Positions 1 to 5,879 of a stretch of 6,736 nucleotides of DNA are shown piece by piece; the first letter of the stretch is position 1, and each line of letters starts with the position of its first letter. The DNA lies in assembly GCA_016928125.1 (NCBI GenBank), contig JAFGLK010000581.1:1-6736 (forward strand). Reading direction: 5' to 3'. The translations under genes and the position numbers were made by a program. The notes under the pieces were generated by a model that searched no databases, was not told where the DNA came from, and worked only from the letters and a program-made list of their open reading frames with translations. Source of the stretch: Anaerolineae bacterium. GTDB lineage: Bacteria > Chloroflexota > Anaerolineae > UBA1429.

Positions 1-350
1 TATTCGCCGTTGAGGCGCAGCATGAGCTCCACATTCTCCAGCGCCGTGAGGTAGCTGACCAGGTTGTTGGCCTGGAAGGCAAAGCCGATATTCCGCCGGC
101 GAAAGGCGGCCCGCGCGCTTTCCCGCATGGTGGCCAGCTCTTGCCCCGCGATGGTGATGCTGCCTGAGGTCGGAGAGAGCAGCCCGGCCAGCATGGCCAG
201 CATGGTGGTCTTACCCGAGCCGCTGGGGCCAACCAGGGCCACCAACTCGCCCTTCTGCAGGTTCAGCGAGACCTCATCCACGGCGCGCACCTCCATGTCG
301 CCTATGGCGTAGGTCTTGACCAGAGAGCGAGCCTGTAACGCTTCTGCCAT
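1..350 (-). CDS. ABC transporter ATP-binding protein, LolD/MacB/DevA type (N-terminal part, cut by the window edge)
   Basis: This is the cytoplasmic ATPase that should power the permease encoded just upstream (360-1517). The window holds the first 116 residues. Visible are a typical N-terminal strand region, a complete Walker A motif GPSGSGKT at residues 41-48, and a Q-loop around Gln93 in the context GFAFQANNLV, followed by the LTALENVEL segment common in the LolD/MacB/DevA group. The signature motif, Walker B and H-loop would lie past the left edge, so catalytic completeness cannot be judged. The ATG at 350-348 is preceded by a G-rich Shine-Dalgarno that overlaps the permease stop codon. 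The 9-bp gap implies co-transcription and probably translational coupling. By family these ATPases serve FtsX-like permeases in lipid, lipoprotein, peptide or glycolipid export. The substrate cannot be read from the sequence. Confidence 0.93.
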   Translation of the reverse strand, partial: MAEALQARSLVKTYAIGDMEVRAVDEVSLNLQKGELVALVGPSGSGKTTMLAMLAGLLSPTSGSITIAGQELATMRESARAAFRRRNIGFAFQANNLVSYLTALENVELMLRLNGE

Positions 351-354
351 CGTA

Positions 355-361
355 TCCCCCT
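355..361 (-). promoter_or_regulatory. Shine-Dalgarno of the ABC ATPase, overlapping the upstream stop codon
   Basis: On the minus strand the sequence AGGGGGA ends 4 bases before the ATG at 350. Its first two bases are the last two of the permease TAG stop (362-360). The overlap suggests that ribosomes finishing the permease re-initiate on the ATPase, keeping the two subunits in proportion. Confidence 0.6.
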
Positions 362-1517
362 ACGACCCCAGCCCCAAGGCGCGGAGCGGCTCTACGCCCA
401 GCGAATAGCGGATGGAGACCAGGCCGCCGATAGGACCAATGGCCAGGATCGAGGCGATGGCCACCGCCGAGGAGACCGGCGCGAAGACGATCGGGATGTT
501 GGGTGGGAAGCCCAGCGATAGGCCAAAGGCCGCCGCCGCGCCAATCAGCACACCGGAGACGGTCACGATCACGATCTGAATCATCGCAGCTACCGCGATG
601 ACGGGATTGGGCGTGCCAATCGCCTTGAGCATGCCGATCTGCGGCACCTTTTGCAGGGTCTGGATCTGGAAAAAGCCGCCGATGACGAGCACGCCGATCA
701 GGAGGGCGAAGAAACGTTGCGTGTTGAGCGAGGTCTGCTGCTCGGTGTAGCCCGGGACGTTCTCCCAAGCCGTCTTGCGGTCGACCGCCTCGGTGCGGGG
801 CACCTGAAGCTCGATAAGCGCTTTCATGCTGGCGATCTGGGCAGGATCCTCCAGTTGCACGGCCATCACGTGAGCGCTGAGATCACCCTCACGATTACCT
901 ATCACGGCCTGCGGGCGGATGTGATCCCAGGTGACAAAGGGCGCCAATACGGCCGGGCGAATGCCGTATTTGCGGCTGTCGGTGATGCCGACAACCTGCA
1001 GCGTGAAGAACTCGGCCTCATCCTCCTGGATCGAGCGCAGCTCGAACAGGTCGCCCACCTGCAGGCCCGCGACCCGGGCCACGGTGCGATCGATGATGGC
1101 CTCATCGCCGCTACGGCGGGTCAACCCGCTGCCCGCGATCACCGGTGGCTCTCCGGGCCTGCCCGGCTCGACTCCGATCAACGAGACGTTCAGCCTATCG
1201 GCGCCGGGGATCGGGATAGCGCCGCTGGCGAACCCGATCGGCCCGGCCGCGCGCACGCCCTCTACGTTGCCGAGCGCTCGCTGCGTGGCGCGGTCGAGTC
1301 GGCTGGCGGCGGCCTGAAGCTCGGCGCTCTCGCTGTAGACGATCAAGTCGGCGTCTAGCTTCTCGAGATACTCACGGTTGCCGGAGCCCAGTCCCTCACC
1401 CAAGGCGGCGACGAAGAGGATCAACAACGTGATCAGGCCGATCACCAGGCTGAACAACAAAAAGCGCCCGCGATTGCGCCAGATCTCCTTGAATGCCAGA
1501 TGCCATCCTGTGGACAT
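360..1517 (-). CDS. FtsX-like ABC transporter permease (MacB/DevC type)
   Basis: A 385-residue membrane subunit of an exporter-type ABC system. It shows the FtsX/MacB layout: a first membrane helix at about residues 18-40, a large extracytoplasmic domain of about 41-265, then three more helices at about 268-288, 306-336 and 346-368. The cytoplasmic loop QIGMLKAIG (293-301) is the family's ATPase-contact signature, and the tail YSLGVEPLRALG resembles the usual DPxxALR ending. Length and the N-terminal pattern (EIWRNRGRF, then GNREYLEKLDADLIVY) resemble DevC proteins. The frame stays open upstream to a TTG at 1622, but the ATG at 1517 is preferred: it has a good AGGGAG ribosome site, and the 35 extra residues are hydrophilic and unlike the family. 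Its ATPase follows after 9 bp. No DevB/HlyD-type membrane-fusion gene precedes it. The substrate is unknown. Confidence 0.92.
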   Translation of the reverse strand: MSTGWHLAFKEIWRNRGRFLLFSLVIGLITLLILFVAALGEGLGSGNREYLEKLDADLIVYSESAELQAAASRLDRATQRALGNVEGVRAAGPIGFASGAIPIPGADRLNVSLIGVEPGRPGEPPVIAGSGLTRRSGDEAIIDRTVARVAGLQVGDLFELRSIQEDEAEFFTLQVVGITDSRKYGIRPAVLAPFVTWDHIRPQAVIGNREGDLSAHVMAVQLEDPAQIASMKALIELQVPRTEAVDRKTAWENVPGYTEQQTSLNTQRFFALLIGVLVIGGFFQIQTLQKVPQIGMLKAIGTPNPVIAVAAMIQIVIVTVSGVLIGAAAAFGLSLGFPPNIPIVFAPVSSAVAIASILAIGPIGGLVSIRYSLGVEPLRALGLGS

Positions 1518-1524
1518 GAACTCA

Positions 1525-1530
1525 CTCCCT
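1525..1530 (-). promoter_or_regulatory. Shine-Dalgarno that fixes the FtsX-like permease start
   Basis: AGGGAG on the minus strand lies 7 bases before the ATG at 1517. No comparable site precedes the upstream TTG at 1622, so this site supports the 385-residue product. Confidence 0.65.
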
Positions 1531-1549
1531 GAGCGCCATGCTGCGACGT

Positions 1550-1568
1550 TCTGTGATGATACCACAGA
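1550..1568 (-). promoter_or_regulatory. Candidate promoter -10 with overlapping palindrome, upstream of the FtsX-like permease
   Basis: On the minus strand TATCAT (1561-1556) matches the sigma-70 -10 consensus at five of six bases. It sits inside an imperfect palindrome, TCTGTG-N7-CACAGA (1568-1550). A start of transcription near 1549 would leave an untranslated leader of about 30 bases ending in the AGGGAG site. The best -35 at suitable spacing is poor (about GTGCAA), so the promoter would be weak or activator-dependent. The palindrome could be an operator. The 148-bp gap after the sugar permease holds no clear terminator, so readthrough from that operon is also possible. Confidence 0.35.
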
Positions 1569-1665
1569 TGGGCCACGTTGCACATTGGCGATTCGATCGG
1601 CAAGCGGTGAGAGCAGGCCCAAGGCGAGGCCCCCAACCTGAGCAGGATCGACCGGGCATCGGACC

Positions 1666-3633
1666 CTAGCCTTTGACCGAACCGGCCACCAGGCCGGCCA
1701 CCATGAAACGCTGACCGAGAGTGTAGATCGCCAGCACCGGCGCTGCCATGATCAAGGCCGCCGCCGAAAGCTGACCCCAGGGGGACACATCGCCAAAGAT
1801 CATCTGGGCCAGGCCCATGGGCACGGTCATTTTGCTCTCGCTGACGATAAAGGTCATGGCGTAAAGAAACTCGCTCCAGGCCTGGCTGAGGCCAAACAAG
1901 CCTGTGGCCACCAACGCTGGCCGGCTGAGGGGCAGCACGATCCGCCAGAAGGCCTGATAGCGACCACAACCATCGATGCGCGCGGCATCCTCGATCTCGG
2001 CGGGAATGGTGGCATAGTAGCCCATCAGCACCCAGAGCGCAAAGGGAAGAATAAAGGTGGGGTAAGAGATCAAGAGAGATAAGCGATTGTTATTCAACCC
2101 AAGGCGCGTGAAAAGGTGGTAGATCGGCAGAAGGATCATCACCGTGGGCATCAGATAGGAGGCCAGCACCAGCTTGCCGAACATCTCAGCGCCGCGCCAG
2201 CGCAGCCGGGTGAGGGCATAGGCGCCCGCCGCCGCAGAGAGGGTCGAGAACGCCGGCGTGACGAGCGAAATCAATAATGTATTCTGCAACCAGGTGAAGA
2301 AATCGCGGCTGAACAGGCGCTCGAACTGCTGCAGGCTCCAGGGACGCGGCCAAAGCACCGATTCGAAGCGCGTGATCTGCAACTCGGTCTTGAAGGCGGT
2401 CACGAACACCCAGCAAAAAGGCGCCAGTTCGAAAAAGAGCAACAGCCCCAAGATGAAAAGAGCCGCCAACGCGCTCACACGCACCAGACGACGATGCGCT
2501 CGCCTCCTGCGGCTCTCATGCGGGAACAGTCGAGCCAGCAGGCTCTGCACGACCCCCACCAGCTGTTCAAGCGCATCGTTGATGAGCCAGAATAGGGCGA
2601 CGAGCATCCGCAGCGCGATGCGCAGCGGCCAGATGAGCATACGCAGAAGGCCCGCGACTGGCGCCAGACCGCCCGACGCCGTGTCTTGCGCGCTTCCTTG
2701 ACCGCGCATCACATAGCGCCCGAGCAGGAGAATCAGCACGAGGAACACCGGCGCCATGGACATGGCCACGGCCACCCCCAGGCCCATGCGCGTCCGCACC
2801 AGATCGTAGGCCAGCACCGAGTAGACCTTGGTGGCATTCATCGGGCCGCCGGCGGTGAGCAGGAAGATCAGGTTAAACTCGTTGAACGACCAGATGGTGC
2901 CCAGCAACGTCACCACGATCAGTACGTAACGCAGACCTGGCAGGGTCACGTGCAAGAACTGGCGCCATGGGCCGGCCCCGTCGATGGCGGCGGCCTCGTA
3001 GAGTTCCTCATCAAGCCCCTTGAGGCCGGCCAGCAGGGTGATCACAAAAAAGGGGACGCGCTGCCAGACGTTGACGACGATGACGCTGGGCAGCGCCGTC
3101 TCGATGCTGCCGAAAAAGGGATAGCCGCGCTGGATCAGGCCGAGATTGATCAGCACCCGGTTCACGCCGCCATGGAGCGGATCGAGCAACCCACGCCAGG
3201 TGATGGCGCGCACGATCTCAGGCATGATCCAGGGCAAGAGCATCATGCCGGTCAGCAGGCCGGCCCGCGCTCCAAGGCGGTGCAGGAGGGTAGCCGCCAG
3301 CGTAGAGATCGCAAACGTCAGAGCCACAGACCAGAGCGTGTAGCGGATGGTGACCGCCACCGATTCGCGAAAGAAACGATCGCTCCAGGTGTTTCGGTAA
3401 TTGGCCAGCCCCACAAAGGGACCGATGGTTGCGCCGTGGGTGCGGGTGAAGCTGATATAGGTGGCGCGCAGAAAAGGATAGGCGATCAGGCCGCCCATGA
3501 CGAGAAAGGTGGGCAGCATGAACACATACGCCACGGCAAAATCGCGGCCCAGGAGGGGCTGCAGGCGCCCGATCAGAGACGGGGTGCGGCGCCAAGTCTC
3601 GGTTAAGCCAAAGCGCGTGGATGGCTGGTTCAT
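1666..3633 (-). CDS. Fused MalF-MalG type sugar ABC permease (copy 2 of the tandem pair)
   Basis: A 655-residue inner-membrane permease carrying both halves of a CUT1 sugar importer channel in one chain. Residues about 30-310 are the MalF/UgpA-like half, with GLIAYPFLRA near 48-57 and a full EAA loop at 213-235 (EAAAIDGA...FLHVTLPGL). Residues about 390-655 are the MalG/UgpE-like half, with VTAFKTELQI (411-420), a second EAA-type loop at about 547-572 (EDAARIDG...VLPLSRP) and the typical ending RFMVAGL...VKG. The linker (about 311-385) is polar, then hydrophobic/amphipathic (WPLR...FW..ND), then Arg-rich. CUT1 permeases are normally two proteins of about 280-300 residues. The ATG at 3633 gives gap-free N-terminal alignment with the neighbouring copy. 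Its ribosome site is weak (AAAGG only 3 bases away), so translation may be low. The sugar is unknown, and the partner ATPase is not in the window. Confidence 0.93.
   Translation of the reverse strand: MNQPSTRFGLTETWRRTPSLIGRLQPLLGRDFAVAYVFMLPTFLVMGGLIAYPFLRATYISFTRTHGATIGPFVGLANYRNTWSDRFFRESVAVTIRYTLWSVALTFAISTLAATLLHRLGARAGLLTGMMLLPWIMPEIVRAITWRGLLDPLHGGVNRVLINLGLIQRGYPFFGSIETALPSVIVVNVWQRVPFFVITLLAGLKGLDEELYEAAAIDGAGPWRQFLHVTLPGLRYVLIVVTLLGTIWSFNEFNLIFLLTAGGPMNATKVYSVLAYDLVRTRMGLGVAVAMSMAPVFLVLILLLGRYVMRGQGSAQDTASGGLAPVAGLLRMLIWPLRIALRMLVALFWLINDALEQLVGVVQSLLARLFPHESRRRRAHRRLVRVSALAALFILGLLLFFELAPFCWVFVTAFKTELQITRFESVLWPRPWSLQQFERLFSRDFFTWLQNTLLISLVTPAFSTLSAAAGAYALTRLRWRGAEMFGKLVLASYLMPTVMILLPIYHLFTRLGLNNNRLSLLISYPTFILPFALWVLMGYYATIPAEIEDAARIDGCGRYQAFWRIVLPLSRPALVATGLFGLSQAWSEFLYAMTFIVSESKMTVPMGLAQMIFGDVSPWGQLSAAALIMAAPVLAIYTLGQRFMVAGLVAGSVKG
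2479..2703 (-). other. Linker between the MalF-like and MalG-like halves (copy 2)
   Basis: This segment encodes residues about 311-385 of the fused permease. It starts with a polar, Gly/Ser/Ala-rich stretch, continues with about 40 hydrophobic residues carrying regularly spaced arginines (around WPLR at 335-338 and Arg342) and FWLIND near 348-353, and ends in a strongly basic patch RRRRAHRR (375-382). The pattern suits an interfacial helix or a short membrane hairpin, followed by cytoplasmic positive charge before the first MalG-like helix. The other copy has the same layout. Confidence 0.6.
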
Positions 3634-3650
3634 CGGCCTTTGCTATGCGT

Positions 3651-3661
3651 CGGATTATCCG
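3651..3661. repeat. Short perfect palindrome CGGATTATCCG upstream of the second fused permease
   Basis: Two 5-bp arms around a central base, 18-28 bases before the ATG at 3633. On the minus strand it contains GATAAT (3659-3654), which resembles a -10 element, but no acceptable -35 lies at the right spacing. It could be a small operator, part of a weak promoter, or chance. Confidence 0.25.
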
Positions 3662-3672
3662 GGCAAACGAAA

Positions 3673-3703
3673 CCTGGGAGGGAGAGCACATCTCCCTCCC
3701 AGG
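3673..3703 (-). terminator. Intrinsic terminator or attenuator between the two fused permeases
   Basis: A perfect 13-bp inverted repeat (arms 3673-3685 and 3691-3703, stem CCTGGGAGGGAGA) closes a 5-base loop. On the minus strand it is followed at once by TTTCGTTT. That U-rich but interrupted tail is on the side expected for transcripts coming from the upstream permease, and the plus-strand side has no T-run. Because a second transporter gene follows only 39 bp later, the likely role is partial termination or 3'-end stabilisation rather than a full stop. Confidence 0.7.
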
Positions 3704-3742
3704 CATAACAACGTACGCGCTTGCGAGCCGCGCGCCAGGTTG

Positions 3743-3748
3743 CCTCCT
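3743..3748 (-). promoter_or_regulatory. Consensus AGGAGG overlapping the copy 1 stop codon, with no obvious start after it
   Basis: The minus strand reads TAGGAGG, where TAG is the stop codon of the upstream permease. This is a perfect anti-16S match, but no ATG, GTG or TTG lies within usable distance. A CTG 5 bases on would open a 24-residue frame running through the terminator hairpin. The match is probably chance or an aid to ribosome release. A leader-peptide role is only a possibility. Confidence 0.2.
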
Positions 3749-5729
3749 AGCCGCCGCCCTTGACGGCGCCGGCGGTGAGGCCAGCCACCATAAAGCGCTG
3801 ACCCAGTGAATAGAGGATTAGCACCGGCACGGCCATGATCAGGGCCGCGGCGCACAGCTCGCCCCAGGGGAGCACATCGGTGATGATCATCTGCGCCAGA
3901 CCCACCGGGACGGTCATCTTGCTCTCGCTCTGGATCATCACATAGGCGAACAGGAACTCGGACCAGGCCTGGGTGACGCCGAACAGCGCCACGGCCAGCA
4001 GGGCGGGCTTGGTGAGCGGCAGCACCACCTTGTAAAAAGTCTGCAGGCGGTTGCAGCCATCGATCAACGCCGCGGCCTCCAGTTCCTCTGGAATGGACGA
4101 GTAGTAGCCCATCATCAACCAGATGGCAAAGGGCAGGCTAAAAGTGGGATACGACAGGATGAGCGCCATCAGCGAGTTGGTGAGGCGCAGTCGCGAGAAC
4201 AGGTTGTAGATCGGGATGAGCATCATGATGCCGGGCATCAAGTAGGCCACCAGCACGCTGCGCGAAAAGGCAGCGGCTCCCCTCCACTGCAGGCGGGTCA
4301 GCGCATAGGCGCTGGCTGAGGCGATCATGGTCGAAAGCAAGGGCGTGATGCACGAGATCGTGACCGTGTTCCTGAGCCAGACCACAAAGTTGCGCGCCGG
4401 CCCAAACAGACGCACAAACTGCTCTATCGACCAGGGCGCTGGCCAGGCCACCTTCTCGAACATGGTGATCTGCAACTCGGTCTTGAACGCGGTGACGATG
4501 ACCCAGTAAAAGGGCACGAGCTCAAAGATGAGCAACAAGACCAGCGCCACCATCGGCAGGACGGCGCCGCCCCAATTAACCCGCCGTCTCCGAACCCGAT
4601 GCTCACCCGCGCGCCTGGCCCGCGCAACGAACCGGCCGATCGCCTCCAACAAGAGTTCGATGCCATCGTTCAAGATCCAGAAAAACGCCAAAAGCAGGCG
4701 GATGACCATGCGCAGCGGCCAGACGATCCACGACAGCACCTGCATGATCGGCCCGGGCCCCGTTTCGGTCTGCTCCTCGTACAGGCGCCGTCCCGACATC
4801 ATATAGCGCCCCAGGATGACGATGAAAATAGCCAGCACGGGAGCCATGGTCATGGATACCGCGATGCCTGGACCGTAACGTAGCCCGCCGATGGCATAAT
4901 TATAGGCCAGGATCGAGTAGACCTTGGTCGCATCCATCGGGCCACCGCCGGTGAGGAGGAAGATCAGACCAAAGCTGTTGAAAGTCCAGATGGTGGACAG
5001 CAGCGTGACCACGATGATGACATAGCGCAACCCCGGCAGAGTGATATGCAGAAACTGGCGCCAGGGCGAGGCGCCGTCGATGGCGGCCGCCTCATAGAGC
5101 TCCTGGTCGATGGCCTTGAGGCCGGCCAACATGTTGATGGTGAAAAAGGGAATGCCCTGCCACAAGTTCACGACGATGACGGTGGGCAAGGCGGTCTTGA
5201 TCCCTGTAAGGAACGGCAGGGGTTTGCTGATGATGCCCAGATCGACCAGGCCACGGTTCAGCCCTCCGTACAGCGGGTCCAGGAGGCTCTTCCAGGTGAT
5301 GGCGCGCACGATATCAGGCATGATCCAGGGCAGCAGCACCAGGCCAGTCCAGAAGCTGGCGCGGCCCCCCAGGCGGTTAAGCAAGATCGCGGCGAGCAGC
5401 CCAACGAGAAACTTGAGAAACACCGCCGAGAGGGTGAACTTGGCCGTAATGACCACCGAGCGCCGGAAGAAGATGTCCTTCCAGAGGTTGATATAGTTGG
5501 TCAGGCCGATGAAAGGCCCGATATCGCGGGTGGTGGTGTTGGTGAAGCTGATGTAAAACGCCCGTAAGAAGGGATAGGCGATCAGACCGCCCATCAGGAT
5601 GACCGTGGGCGCCATGAGGAGGTAGGCCACATTCCAATCCCTGCCCAGCGCGTTCTGCACGCGCTTGGCAAGCGTTGGGCCCTTGGCCAGAGCTTCCGCT
5701 CGTCTGCTGAGGGTGAGTGCATCGGGCAT
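3747..5729 (-). CDS. Fused MalF-MalG type sugar ABC permease (copy 1 of the tandem pair)
   Basis: A 660-residue permease with the same two-in-one design as the next gene. The MalF/UgpA-like half spans about 30-313, with its EAA loop at 213-235 (EAAAIDGA...FLHITLPGL). The MalG/UgpE-like half spans about 390-660, with VTAFKTELQI at 412-421, a second EAA-type loop at about 550-575 (EAAALIDG...VLPLTKP) and the ending RFMVAGL...VKG. The linker (about 314-385) holds WPLR at 337-340, FWILND and a basic patch VRRRRV. The frame runs back to a GTG at 5792, but the ATG at 5729 is chosen: AGGGGAG lies 9 bases upstream, and this start lines up residues 1-280 gap-free with the other copy. It follows the solute-binding protein by 150 bp, and the two surely work together in sugar uptake. 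The substrate is unknown. Confidence 0.94.
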   Translation of the reverse strand: MPDALTLSRRAEALAKGPTLAKRVQNALGRDWNVAYLLMAPTVILMGGLIAYPFLRAFYISFTNTTTRDIGPFIGLTNYINLWKDIFFRRSVVITAKFTLSAVFLKFLVGLLAAILLNRLGGRASFWTGLVLLPWIMPDIVRAITWKSLLDPLYGGLNRGLVDLGIISKPLPFLTGIKTALPTVIVVNLWQGIPFFTINMLAGLKAIDQELYEAAAIDGASPWRQFLHITLPGLRYVIIVVTLLSTIWTFNSFGLIFLLTGGGPMDATKVYSILAYNYAIGGLRYGPGIAVSMTMAPVLAIFIVILGRYMMSGRRLYEEQTETGPGPIMQVLSWIVWPLRMVIRLLLAFFWILNDGIELLLEAIGRFVARARRAGEHRVRRRRVNWGGAVLPMVALVLLLIFELVPFYWVIVTAFKTELQITMFEKVAWPAPWSIEQFVRLFGPARNFVVWLRNTVTISCITPLLSTMIASASAYALTRLQWRGAAAFSRSVLVAYLMPGIMMLIPIYNLFSRLRLTNSLMALILSYPTFSLPFAIWLMMGYYSSIPEELEAAALIDGCNRLQTFYKVVLPLTKPALLAVALFGVTQAWSEFLFAYVMIQSESKMTVPVGLAQMIITDVLPWGELCAAALIMAVPVLILYSLGQRFMVAGLTAGAVKGGG

Positions 5730-5737
5730 GGGTTCCG

Positions 5738-5745
5738 TCTCCCCT
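5738..5745 (-). promoter_or_regulatory. Shine-Dalgarno that fixes the copy 1 permease start
   Basis: AGGGGAGA on the minus strand ends 8 bases before the ATG at 5729. It supports that start over the GTG at 5792, which lies within the intergenic inverted repeat and lacks a ribosome site. Confidence 0.65.
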
Positions 5746-5767
5746 GCGATGATGATGGGCCAAATCC

Positions 5768-5802
5768 TCTGGGCTGAGTTGCCTCGCGCCACTCAGCCCA
5801 GA
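5768..5802 (-). promoter_or_regulatory. Intergenic stem-loop between the binding protein and copy 1 permease
   Basis: A perfect 12-bp inverted repeat (arms TCTGGGCTGAGT at 5768-5779 and its complement at 5791-5802) encloses an 11-base loop. Neither side has a T-run, so it is not a canonical intrinsic terminator. In binding-protein transporter operons, a hairpin at this junction often protects the upstream mRNA from 3' decay and lowers permease expression relative to the binding protein. That role is inferred here from position. The rest of the 150-bp gap shows no convincing promoter. Confidence 0.6.
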
Positions 5803-5879
5803 AGAACGATTTCTCACGCAGTCGATGACACCTTGCCGCAAACAGCATTCATCGGCTGCCTACTATCACGGGCCGCCAC

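Larger units (their letters stand above)
1666..5729 (-). repeat. Tandem gene duplication: two copies of the fused sugar permease
   Basis: The two coding regions (3747-5729 and 1666-3633) are paralogues in direct orientation, 113 bp apart. A hand count gives 167 identical residues of 250 over residues 31-280, and about 167 of 255 over the MalG-like half. The central hydrophobic part of the linker is less alike, about 15 of 36. DNA identity is patchy: one 41-base tract (3196-3236 against 5292-5332) has a single mismatch, and a 23-base tract (2372-2394 against 4465-4487) is identical. Confidence 0.85.

Noticed and set aside
651..1358. Plus-strand open frame of 235 codons opposite the FtsX-like permease
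   Set aside because: No family features and no ribosome site; it is the antisense shadow of a clear gene.
1550..1568. CRP/FNR-type binding site
   Set aside because: The half-sites resemble TGTGA and TCACA, but the inner spacing is 5 rather than 6 bases and one half is TGTGG. The host lineage is also uncertain.
1515..1622. Longer FtsX-like permease starting at a TTG at 1622
   Set aside because: No Shine-Dalgarno precedes the TTG, the extra 35 residues do not resemble the family, and the frame would cover the candidate promoter. The ATG at 1517 has a good ribosome site.
1518..1665. Terminator after the second fused permease
   Set aside because: Only short, imperfect GC-rich pairings and a GAGCAGG direct repeat are visible. 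No stable stem with a T-run was found.
2686..3606. Long plus-strand open frame of 306 codons opposite the second fused permease
   Set aside because: Its product is rich in His, Gln, Asp and Gly with no recognisable fold. It is exactly antisense to a strongly conserved permease, as expected for a shadow frame in GC-rich DNA.
3716..3734. Second small inverted repeat CGCGC-N9-GCGCG after copy 1
   Set aside because: Only 5-bp arms in GC-rich sequence, far weaker than the 13-bp stem beside it.
5730..5792. Longer copy 1 permease starting at a GTG at 5792
   Set aside because: The GTG lies in the intergenic stem-loop without a ribosome site. The ATG at 5729 has AGGGGAG and gives gap-free alignment with the other copy.
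5814..5852. Twelve-codon open frame (ATG to TGA) between the binding protein and copy 1 permease
   Set aside because: It lacks a Shine-Dalgarno and is short enough to be chance. There is no codon run that would suggest a leader peptide.
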